Shown here one piece after another: positions 1 through 6,551 of a stretch of 64,000 bases of DNA. The position numbers were made by a program, and so were the translations under genes. Every line of letters starts with the position of its first letter. The first letter of the stretch is position 1. Under the pieces are notes generated by a model that was given only the letters and a program-made list of their open reading frames with translations, did no database searches and had not been told where the DNA came from. This stretch comes from Streptomyces spinoverrucosus. GTDB lineage: Bacteria > Actinomycetota > Actinomycetes > Streptomycetales > Streptomycetaceae. The DNA is taken from contig NZ_JADPZX010000001.1 in NCBI RefSeq assembly GCF_015712165.1, positions 1,984,001 to 2,048,000 on the forward strand, written 5' to 3'.

Positions 1-640
1 CCTGCGAACCCGTGGCGGCGATCGCCTCCACCGACGCCATGCCGGGCCACTCGCGCTTCTCGATGCCCAGCTCACTGACGCCCTCGGCGGCGATCATGCA
101 GTGGTCGATCGGCTCCACCTCGTGCGAGCGGTGCCGGCGCAGACCGGCGCGCCCCGAGGCGTCCACGGCGTACTGCACGCGCGTCCGCCACTGCGGCACC
201 TGCCCCGCCGGCAGCTTGTCGCCCTCGGCCGGCATCACCGTGCCGTCCCAGCCCACTTCCTCGGGCGTGAGCCCCGCGAGCCGCCGCAACTGCTCGGCGA
301 CGACCTCGCCCTTCAGTCGCCGCTGCGCCCCCGGCTTGGCGTGCTGCCAGTCGCAGCCGCCGCACCGGCCGGGACCGGCGTAGGGGCAGGGCGCCTCGAT
401 GCGGTCCTTGGACGCCGAGCGCACCTCGACCGCGTCCGCCCGCAGGAAACGCGCGCCCTCCTCGCCCTCGGTCACCCGGGCGACGACCCGCTCACCGGGC
501 AGCGCGTGCCGGACGAACAGCACCTGCCCCGACTCGGTGCGCGCGATGCAGTGCCCGCCATGGGCGACGGGGCCGACCTCGACCTCGTACTCCTCCCCGA
601 CGAGCGACCCCACCTGCGGTTTCTTCGGTTCTGCCTGCAT
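1..640 (-). CDS. TrmA/RumA-family RNA uracil C5-methyltransferase, 3' part cut off
   Basis: Class I SAM-dependent methyltransferase that makes 5-methyluridine in tRNA or rRNA. The ATG complement(638-640) opens a frame that runs off the window, giving 213 codons. The N-terminus reads as a TRAM RNA-binding domain (about residues 10-70). It is followed by the cysteine motif CPYAGPGRCGGC (Cys85, Cys93, Cys96) typical of the iron-sulfur cluster in RumA-type enzymes. The SAM-binding catalytic half lies outside the window. M. tuberculosis has the same neighbour order (Rv2689c next to the Rv2690c permease). Family is certain; the exact target base is not. Confidence 0.9.
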   Translation of the reverse strand, partial: MQAEPKKPQVGSLVGEEYEVEVGPVAHGGHCIARTESGQVLFVRHALPGERVVARVTEGEEGARFLRADAVEVRSASKDRIEAPCPYAGPGRCGGCDWQHAKPGAQRRLKGEVVAEQLRRLAGLTPEEVGWDGTVMPAEGDKLPAGQVPQWRTRVQYAVDASGRAGLRRHRSHEVEPIDHCMIAAEGVSELGIEKREWPGMASVEAIAATGSQ

Positions 641-756
641 GGCGGGGGCGCTCCAGATACGAGAGAGGGTACGACCGGACAACAGCCCACCAGTCTACGT
701 GCTCCCCCGGACGCCGGTGGCGGGCACCGCAGCGCGGTCCCCGGCACCGGCCCCGC

Positions 757-2805
757 TCACTCCTTGCCGCTCGGCTCGCGCGGCCGCTCCTGGGCGGGCC
801 CCCGCCGCACCGACCCGGGCGCGTTCCACTCCTGCCGCTTCCCGGCCCGCTTCTTCGCCACCTCCGACGACGCCAGCTGGTACGGCACCGACGTCACCAT
901 CACACCCGGCGTGAACAGCAGCCGGCCCTTCAGGCGCAACGCGCTCTGGTTGTGCAGCAGATGCTCGTACCAGTGCCCGACCACGTACTCCGGGATGATC
1001 ACGGACACCACGTCGCGCGGCGACTCCCGCCGCAGACTCTTCACGTACTCGATGACCGGCCGCGTGACCTCGCGGTAGGGCGAGTCCAGCACCTTCAGCG
1101 GTACGGTGATCCCGCGTCGTTCCCACTCCTCGCGCAGCACCTTGGTGTCGGCCGGGTCGACGTTGACGCTGAGGGCCTCAAGGGTGTCCGAGCGCAGCAG
1201 CTTGGCGTAGGCCAGGGCGCGCAGCGCCGGTCGGTGGATCTTGGAGATCAGCACCACGGAGTGGATCCGGGAGGGGCGGACGATGTCGTCGCTCGGGCCC
1301 TCGGGGGCGGCGAGTTCCTTGGACACGTGGTCGTAGTGGCGGCGGATCGCGGTCATCATCACGTAGAAGATCACCATGCCGAGCAGCGCGACCCAGGCGC
1401 CGTGGCTGAACTTGGTCACCAGCACGACGACCAGGACCAGGGCGGTGAAGAAGGCGCCGAAGGCGTTGATCGCGCGGGAGCGGATCATGTGGCGGCGCTT
1501 GGCGGGGTCCTTCTCCGTGGCCAGGTGGCGGTTCCAGTGGCGGACCATGCCGGTCTGGCTGAGCGTGAAGGACACGAACACGCCGACGATGTACAGCTGG
1601 ATCAGCCGCGTGGAGTCGGCCTCGTAGATCCACACCAGCAGTGCGGCGGCGCCGGCCAGCAGCACGATGCCGTTGGAGAAGGCGAGGCGGTCGCCGCGGG
1701 TGTGCAGCTGGCGCGGGAGGTAGCGGTCCTGAGCGAGGATCGAGCCGAGCACGGGGAAACCGTTGTACGCGGTGTTCGCGGCGAGGAACAGCACCAGCGC
1801 GGTGGCCGCGGCCAGCACGATGAACAGGAAGCTGCCCTTGCCGAAGACCGCCTCCGCGACCTGCGAGATCACCGGGTTCTGCACGTAGTCGGAGCCGACC
1901 GGGACGCCGTTGACGAGCAGGTCGTGGGCCGGGTTCTCGGCCATCCGGACGTTGGAGGCCATGGCGAGGCCGATGATGCCGCAGAACATGGTGACGGCCA
2001 GCAGGCCCATCAGCGCCAGCGTGGTCGCCGCGTTGCGCGACTTGGGCTTGCGAAAGGCGGGGACGCCGTTGGAGATCGCCTCGACGCCGGTGAGCGCGGC
2101 GCAGCCGGAGGAGAAGGCCCGCAGCAGCAGGAAGACCAGCGCGAAACCCGCGAGGCCCTGGTGCTCGGCCTTGATCTCGAAGTCGGCGGTCGGCGCCCGC
2201 ATGGTGTCGTCCAGCACCAGTCCGCGGAAGGAACCCCAGGCGATCATGATGAAGACGCCGGTGACGAAGACGTAGGTCGGAATGGCGAACAGCGTGCCCG
2301 ACTCCTTGACCCCGCGCAGGTTCATCAGGGTCAGCAGGAGGATCACGGCCATCGCGCAGAACACCTTGTGCTCGACGACGAACGGGATCGCCGAGCCGAG
2401 GTTCTCGATGCCGGAGGAGATGGAGACGGCGACGGTCAGCACGTAGTCGACGAGCAGGGCGCTGGCCACGGTGAGACCGGCCTTGGGGCCGAGGTTGGTG
2501 GTCGCGACCTCGTAGTCGCCGCCGCCGCTCGGGTAGGCGTGCACGTTCTGCCGGTAGGAGGCGACGACCGTGAACATCAGCACGACGACCGCGGCGGCGA
2601 TCCAGGGGCTGAAGTGGTAGGCCGACACACCCGCGATGGACAGGACCAGCAGCACCTCGCCGGGCGCGTACGCCACGGAGGAGAGCGGGTCGGAGGCGAA
2701 GACGGGGAGTGCGACGCGCTTGGGCAGGAGTGTTTCCCCCAGCCGGTCACTGCGCAGTGCGCGCCCGATCAGGATCCGTTTGGGCACGTCGGTCAGTTTG
2801 GACAC
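757..2805 (-). CDS. KimA-type APC-superfamily potassium importer
   Basis: Integral membrane permease of 682 residues with about 12 hydrophobic segments and a roughly 200-residue cytosolic C-terminus. Several segments match what I know of B. subtilis KimA (K+/H+ symporter): AYPSGGGDYEVA, LLVDYVLTVAVSISSG, AFSSGCAALTGVEAISN, RGDRLAFSNGI and a C-terminal LLHNQSA. The frame stays open to an ATG at 2859, but I chose the GTG at 2803-2805. It gives the family-like start (V)SKLTDVPKR, and the extra 18 codons include a rare TTA codon and look non-coding. It is divergent from two RCK/TrkA genes, which suggests potassium transport gated by them. Substrate is inferred from homology. Confidence 0.85.
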   Translation of the reverse strand: MSKLTDVPKRILIGRALRSDRLGETLLPKRVALPVFASDPLSSVAYAPGEVLLVLSIAGVSAYHFSPWIAAAVVVLMFTVVASYRQNVHAYPSGGGDYEVATTNLGPKAGLTVASALLVDYVLTVAVSISSGIENLGSAIPFVVEHKVFCAMAVILLLTLMNLRGVKESGTLFAIPTYVFVTGVFIMIAWGSFRGLVLDDTMRAPTADFEIKAEHQGLAGFALVFLLLRAFSSGCAALTGVEAISNGVPAFRKPKSRNAATTLALMGLLAVTMFCGIIGLAMASNVRMAENPAHDLLVNGVPVGSDYVQNPVISQVAEAVFGKGSFLFIVLAAATALVLFLAANTAYNGFPVLGSILAQDRYLPRQLHTRGDRLAFSNGIVLLAGAAALLVWIYEADSTRLIQLYIVGVFVSFTLSQTGMVRHWNRHLATEKDPAKRRHMIRSRAINAFGAFFTALVLVVVLVTKFSHGAWVALLGMVIFYVMMTAIRRHYDHVSKELAAPEGPSDDIVRPSRIHSVVLISKIHRPALRALAYAKLLRSDTLEALSVNVDPADTKVLREEWERRGITVPLKVLDSPYREVTRPVIEYVKSLRRESPRDVVSVIIPEYVVGHWYEHLLHNQSALRLKGRLLFTPGVMVTSVPYQLASSEVAKKRAGKRQEWNAPGSVRRGPAQERPREPSGKE

Positions 2806-2988
2806 AACAGAGGATCGTAAGCCTTCGAACAGGGGGGCGCCCACCGGCCTCCCCCGCATCTGCCCCCCGAGTGAAAAACCCGGCAGGTCAGGCCATGGAT
2901 CCGGCCGACACCAACATCCGCATGCCTATATGACAAAACCCTTCCTGTCAGACCATCCTCCTGTCTGAACGATCCCCCTGGAGGTCCC
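2806..2988. promoter_or_regulatory. Divergent promoter region between KimA-type gene and potassium-regulator genes
   Basis: Region of 183 bases between opposite-facing genes. It contains an AT-rich core (TATATG, 2927-2932) that could serve as a -10 element for the rightward genes. A short inverted repeat follows: TCAGAC (2948-2953) and GTCTGA (2963-2968), 9 bases apart. No riboswitch-like consensus was found here. The promoter assignment is inferred from layout only. Confidence 0.35.
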
Positions 2989-3084
2989 ATGCCCGCGACC
3001 GCAGAGCTCATCGGCGCCACCGCCGCCCTCGTAGGCCTCGGCATCCTCACCGTCCTCAGTGTCTGGAGCATCAGCCGCCGTTGA
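2989..3084 (+). CDS. 31-residue single-span membrane peptide
   Basis: ATG at 2989 is preceded by a perfect Shine-Dalgarno GGAGG at 2980-2984 with 4-5 bases spacing. The product is 31 residues: a short polar start (MPATAEL), one hydrophobic stretch of about 18 residues rich in G, A, L, V and I, and a basic end (SISRR). That is a typical single-span miniprotein. It lies between the divergent KimA-type permease and the trkA pair, 116 bases upstream of the first trkA. Size and position recall KdpF, the small stabilising subunit of Kdp, but I see no sequence match. Function unknown. Confidence 0.55.
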   Translation: MPATAELIGATAALVGLGILTVLSVWSISRR

Positions 3085-3200
3085 CCACCGCGCCCCCTGC
3101 ACGGGGGTCCCCGCCGAGGACCGTGCGTGTGTAGCTTGGACGGCGGTCTGAGACCCTGTTTCAAGCCAAGTCAACATCTCCTGACCTCGGAAGGACGGTC

Positions 3201-3872
3201 GTGCACATCGTCATCATGGGCTGCGGCAGAGTGGGGTCCGCTCTCGCCCAGACCCTGGAGCAACAGGGGCACACGGTCGCCGTGATCGACCAGGACCCCA
3301 CCGCCTTCCGACGACTGGGCTCCTCGTTCGGTGGCCGAAGGGTCACCGGCGTCGGCTTCGACCAGGACACCCTGCGCGAGGCCGGCATCGAGGAGGCCGG
3401 CGCCTTCGCCGCGGTCTCCAGCGGCGACAACTCCAACATCATCGCCGCCCGGGTGGCCCGCGAGATGTTCGGCGTCGAGAACGTCGCGGCCCGCATCTAC
3501 GACCCCCGGCGCGCCGAGGTCTACCAGCGCCTCGGCATTCCGACGGTCGCCACGGTCCGCTGGACGGCGGACCAGATGCTGCGCCGGCTGCTGCCGTCCG
3601 GCTCCGAGCCGCTGTGGCGCGACCCGACCGGCGGCGTCCAGCTCGCCGAGGTGCACGCCTCCAGCGCCTGGGTCGGCCACAAGATCAGCAAGCTGCAGGA
3701 GGAGACGGGCGTCCGCGTCGCGTTCCTCACCCGGCTCGGCGAGGCCATACTGCCCACCTCGCAGACGGTGTTGCAGGAGGGCGACCTGGTGCACGTCATG
3801 ATGCGCAGCGACGATGTCGAGAAGGTCGAGGCGTCGTTCGCCGAGGGACCCGTGAAGGAGGGCGGTCACTGA
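3201..3872 (+). CDS. trkA: TrkA-type RCK potassium-channel regulatory protein (first copy)
   Basis: Soluble regulator of 223 residues. It has an N-terminal RCK_N Rossmann domain that binds NAD(H) or ATP (start MHIVIMGCGRVGSALAQ, motif GxGxxG near residues 7-12). The C-terminal RCK_C domain (about 140-218) is the usual ligand-sensing part and, in several families, the c-di-AMP-binding part. The GTG start has GGAAGGA upstream. Its stop overlaps the next trkA start by one base (TGATG), so the two are translationally coupled and probably form a hetero-oligomeric ring. No TrkH/KtrB pore gene is in the window; the divergent KimA-type permease is the obvious partner. Corresponds to M. tuberculosis ceoB by position. 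Confidence 0.92.
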   Translation: MHIVIMGCGRVGSALAQTLEQQGHTVAVIDQDPTAFRRLGSSFGGRRVTGVGFDQDTLREAGIEEAGAFAAVSSGDNSNIIAARVAREMFGVENVAARIYDPRRAEVYQRLGIPTVATVRWTADQMLRRLLPSGSEPLWRDPTGGVQLAEVHASSAWVGHKISKLQEETGVRVAFLTRLGEAILPTSQTVLQEGDLVHVMMRSDDVEKVEASFAEGPVKEGGH

Positions 3873-4549
3873 TGCGCGTCGCCATTGCCGGAGCCGGCGC
3901 GGTCGGCCGGTCGATCGCCGGTGAGCTGCTGGAGAACGGCCACGAGGTCCTGCTCATCGACAAGGCGCCGACCGCCATCTCGGTCGAGCGCGTTCCGCAG
4001 GCGGAGTGGCTGCTCGCCGACGCCTGCGAGATCACGTCCCTGGACGAGGCGGCGCTCCAGCGCTGCAACGTCGTGATCGCCGCGACGGGCGACGACAAGG
4101 TGAACCTGGTCGTCTCCCTGCTGGCCAAGACGGAGTACGGCGTCCCGCGCGTCGTCGCCCGCGTCAACAACCCGAAGAACGAGTGGCTGTTCAACGAGGC
4201 CTGGGGCGTCGACGTCGCCGTCTCCACCCCGCGCCTGATGTCGGCCCTGGTCGAGGAGGCGGTCAGCGTCGGCGACCTGGTCCGCCTGCTGCGCTTCAGC
4301 CACGGCGACGCCAACCTCGTCGAGCTGACCCTGCCGGAGGAGTCGGCCCTGGCCGGCACCCAGGTCGGCGACGTGGAGTGGCCCGAGGACACCTCCCTGG
4401 TCACCATCATCCGCGGCACCCGCGTCCTCACCCCGTCCCGGGAGGACTCCCTGGAGGCCGGCGACGAACTGCTCTTCGTGGCGGCGCAGGCCCGTGAGGA
4501 GCAGCTGGAGGACCTGCTGTCGGTCCGCCGGGAACACCCGGTGGAGTAG
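3872..4549 (+). CDS. trkA: TrkA-type RCK potassium-channel regulatory protein (second copy)
   Basis: A 225-residue paralogue of the upstream protein (start MRVAIAGAGAVGRSIAGELL). It has an RCK_N Rossmann fold with GAGAVG at residues 7-12, an acidic residue ending the second strand (LLIDK) for nucleotide ribose binding, and an RCK_C domain from about residue 140. The ATG at 3872 shares a base with the previous stop, indicating coupled translation and probably equal stoichiometry. A long perfect hairpin follows at 4560-4601. The position equals M. tuberculosis ceoC. Confidence 0.92.
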   Translation: MRVAIAGAGAVGRSIAGELLENGHEVLLIDKAPTAISVERVPQAEWLLADACEITSLDEAALQRCNVVIAATGDDKVNLVVSLLAKTEYGVPRVVARVNNPKNEWLFNEAWGVDVAVSTPRLMSALVEEAVSVGDLVRLLRFSHGDANLVELTLPEESALAGTQVGDVEWPEDTSLVTIIRGTRVLTPSREDSLEAGDELLFVAAQAREEQLEDLLSVRREHPVE

Positions 4550-4559
4550 CTCTCCCACG

Positions 4560-4601
4560 ACGAGCGAGGGCGCCCTGCGATCGCAGGGCGCCCTCGCTCG
4601 T
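4560..4601. terminator. Bidirectional hairpin terminator
   Basis: Perfect inverted repeat with two 21-base arms meeting at the centre (…CCCTGCGA/TCGCAGGG…). It lies between the convergent trkA pair and the DUF3159 gene. There is no U-tract, as is usual in Streptomyces. Confidence 0.85.
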
Positions 4602-4622
4602 TGAACCCGGATGCCCGGATGT

Positions 4623-5348
4623 CTACTCGGCCGACGCCGACCGCGCCTCGGCCTCCCGGCGCTTCTCCTCCGCCTCCATCTCGGCGAAGACGTCGATGGG
4701 CGGCGGCGCCTTGGCCAGGAAGACCCAGGTCAGCCACACCGCCAGCAGGAAGGGCGGGATCTTCAGCGTGACCAGCACCCAGCCGAGCTGCGTGGTGTCG
4801 GCCCACCAGTACAGCGGGAAGAGGATCGCGCACTTGGCGAGCAGGATCAGTCCCCACGCCCAGCTGGCCTTGGCGTACGCCTTCTTGCGGCCCGGGTTGC
4901 GGGTGCGCCAGGAGAGGTTCTCCTTGAAGACCGGGCCAAGCATCAGGCCGATCAGCGGCACGCCGGCCAGCGTGGTGATGATGTACGCCAGCGCCAGGCC
5001 CAGCGTGTAGAGCATGCCCGGCAGGTAGAAGTCCCTGGCCTCGCCGGTCATCATCGCGAAGACGACACCGAAGGCCACGCCGAAGACACCGCTGAAGGCG
5101 TGCTTGACGGTGTCCTTCATGGCCAGGCGGACCAGCACGAGCAGCACGGACACGCCCAGAGCGGCGAACGCCGACAGGTGCAGGTCCTTGTTGATCGTGA
5201 AGATGGTCACGAAGAGGAGGCCGGGCAGCACCGTCTCGATCATGCCCCGCACGCCGCCGAAGGCCTCGAACAGCGCGGCCTCCGTCACTGCCCGGGTGTC
5301 GTGCTCCGTGTCTTCGGTGTGTTCAGTCGGCTTGTCGAGCGACGTCAC
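4623..5348 (-). CDS. DUF3159 family membrane protein
   Basis: Product of 241 residues with an acidic soluble N-terminus (about 1-35), then five or six hydrophobic segments and a charged C-terminal tail rich in Glu and Arg. Sequence such as FEAFGGVRGMIETVLPGLLF and the paired motif around NLSWRTRNPGRKKAY place it in DUF3159, an actinobacterial integral membrane family of unknown role. It starts 3 bases after the OB-fold gene stops, so the two form an operon. The same pair occurs as Rv2693c-Rv2694c beside ceoBC in M. tuberculosis, so a link to potassium or envelope physiology is plausible but unproven. Confidence 0.85.
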   Translation of the reverse strand: MTSLDKPTEHTEDTEHDTRAVTEAALFEAFGGVRGMIETVLPGLLFVTIFTINKDLHLSAFAALGVSVLLVLVRLAMKDTVKHAFSGVFGVAFGVVFAMMTGEARDFYLPGMLYTLGLALAYIITTLAGVPLIGLMLGPVFKENLSWRTRNPGRKKAYAKASWAWGLILLAKCAILFPLYWWADTTQLGWVLVTLKIPPFLLAVWLTWVFLAKAPPPIDVFAEMEAEEKRREAEARSASAE

Positions 5349-5351
5349 CGG

Positions 5352-5750
5352 CTACTCCCGTCCGAGGGGTCTCAGTTCGTACTTGGGGTTGAAGAGCACC
5401 CGGCGGCCCCGGCTCATGGAGATCCGGCCCGATGCGATCAGCTTGCGCCCCGGTTCTATCCCGACGATGGAGCGCCGGCCCAGCCACACGACGTCCAGTG
5501 CGGCGGAGCCGTCGAACAGCTCGGCCTCCAGAGCCGGGACTCCCGCGCGCGGACGCAGCGTGACCGTGCGCAAGGTACCAGTAACCGTGACGATCTGTCG
5601 GTCATGGCAGTCACCGATGCGCGTACAGCCCGCGGTCTCGGCGTCCTCCCGCAGCTCCTCGGACTCCAGGTCCTCCTGCGAAGAGGAGAGCCGGTCGAGC
5701 ATGCGCCGGAACCGGCCCACCGGCTTTTCGGAACGAGGAACAGCACTCAT
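5352..5750 (-). CDS. Small OB-fold nucleic-acid-binding-type protein
   Basis: Product of 132 residues. After a charged helical N-terminus (1-40) there is an OB-fold-like beta region: IVTVTGTLRTVTLRP, ALEAELFDGSAALDVVWLG and LIASGRISMSRGRRVLFNP. It resembles the tRNA-anticodon type OB domain seen in actinobacterial conserved proteins (Rv2694c-like). It lies 87 bases downstream of kdpE and 3 bases upstream of DUF3159. Ligand unknown; nucleic acid binding is inferred from fold type only. Confidence 0.8.
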   Translation of the reverse strand: MSAVPRSEKPVGRFRRMLDRLSSSQEDLESEELREDAETAGCTRIGDCHDRQIVTVTGTLRTVTLRPRAGVPALEAELFDGSAALDVVWLGRRSIVGIEPGRKLIASGRISMSRGRRVLFNPKYELRPLGRE

Positions 5751-5837
5751 GTCTGAAGCCTACCGGGGTGACTGACAGCAACGTACCCCCGTCACCTACC
5801 CCCGTGCCACGGCCCGAACCGACACCGCGGTCCCGAG

Positions 5838-6551
5838 TCACTTCTCGAAGCGGTACCCCATCCCCGGCTCGGTAATGAAGTGCTTCGGATGCGACGGATC
5901 CGGCTCCAGCTTGCGCCGCAACTGCGCCATGTACACGCGCAGGTAGTTCGTCTCCGTCCCGTACGACGGCCCCCACACCTCCTGCAACAGCTGCTTCTGG
6001 CTGACCAGTCGGCCGGTGTTGCGCACCAGCACCTCCAGCAGATGCCACTCCGTGGGCGTCAGCCGTACGTCTCGGCCGCCGCGGTTGACCTTCTTCGCGG
6101 CGAGGTCGACGGTGAACTCGTCGGTCTCCACGACCACCTCGTCCTCACCGGCCCCGACGGGCTCGGCACGGCGAACGGCGGCGCGCAGCCGGGCGAGCAG
6201 CTCGTCCATGCCGAAGGGCTTGGTGACGTAGTCGTCGGCGCCCGCGTCGAGCGCCTCGACCTTCTCGTCGGAGGAGTGCCGGGCCGAGAGCACGATGATC
6301 GGCACCCTCGTCCAGCCCCGCAGCCCCCTGATCACCTCGACGCCGTCCATGTCGGGCAGCCCCAGGTCGAGGACCACCACGTCGGGGTGGCGGGCGGCGG
6401 CGAGCTGGAGGGCGGTGGCCCCGTCGTGGGCCGCGTCGACCTCGTACTTGCGCGCCTTGAGGTTGATCACGAGAGCGCGCACGATCTGTGGCTCGTCGTC
6501 GACCACGAGCACTCTGGGGGTCTGGGGAGCACCCCCAGTGAGACTCACCAT
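5838..6551 (-). CDS. kdpE: KdpE response regulator
   Basis: OmpR-family regulator of 237 residues, the partner of KdpD in potassium-limitation signalling. Receiver domain at 10-125 with acidic pocket VDDE (18-19), phospho-acceptor Asp62 (VVVLDLGLPDMDG) and conserved Lys in YVTKPF. A winged-helix DNA-binding domain follows at about 145-235 (LTPTEWHLLEVLVRN, YLRVYMAQLRRKLE). The ATG lies inside the end of kdpD; the two reading frames overlap by 7 bases, so translation is coupled. No kdpABC pump genes are in the window, so the target operon is elsewhere. Confidence 0.93.
   Translation of the reverse strand: MVSLTGGAPQTPRVLVVDDEPQIVRALVINLKARKYEVDAAHDGATALQLAAARHPDVVVLDLGLPDMDGVEVIRGLRGWTRVPIIVLSARHSSDEKVEALDAGADDYVTKPFGMDELLARLRAAVRRAEPVGAGEDEVVVETDEFTVDLAAKKVNRGGRDVRLTPTEWHLLEVLVRNTGRLVSQKQLLQEVWGPSYGTETNYLRVYMAQLRRKLEPDPSHPKHFITEPGMGYRFEK

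Noticed and set aside
952..2820. 622-codon open frame antisense to the KimA-type permease
   Set aside because: Composition is Gly/Asp/His/Gln-rich without any family features. It is a shadow of the GC-biased codons of the real gene on the other strand.
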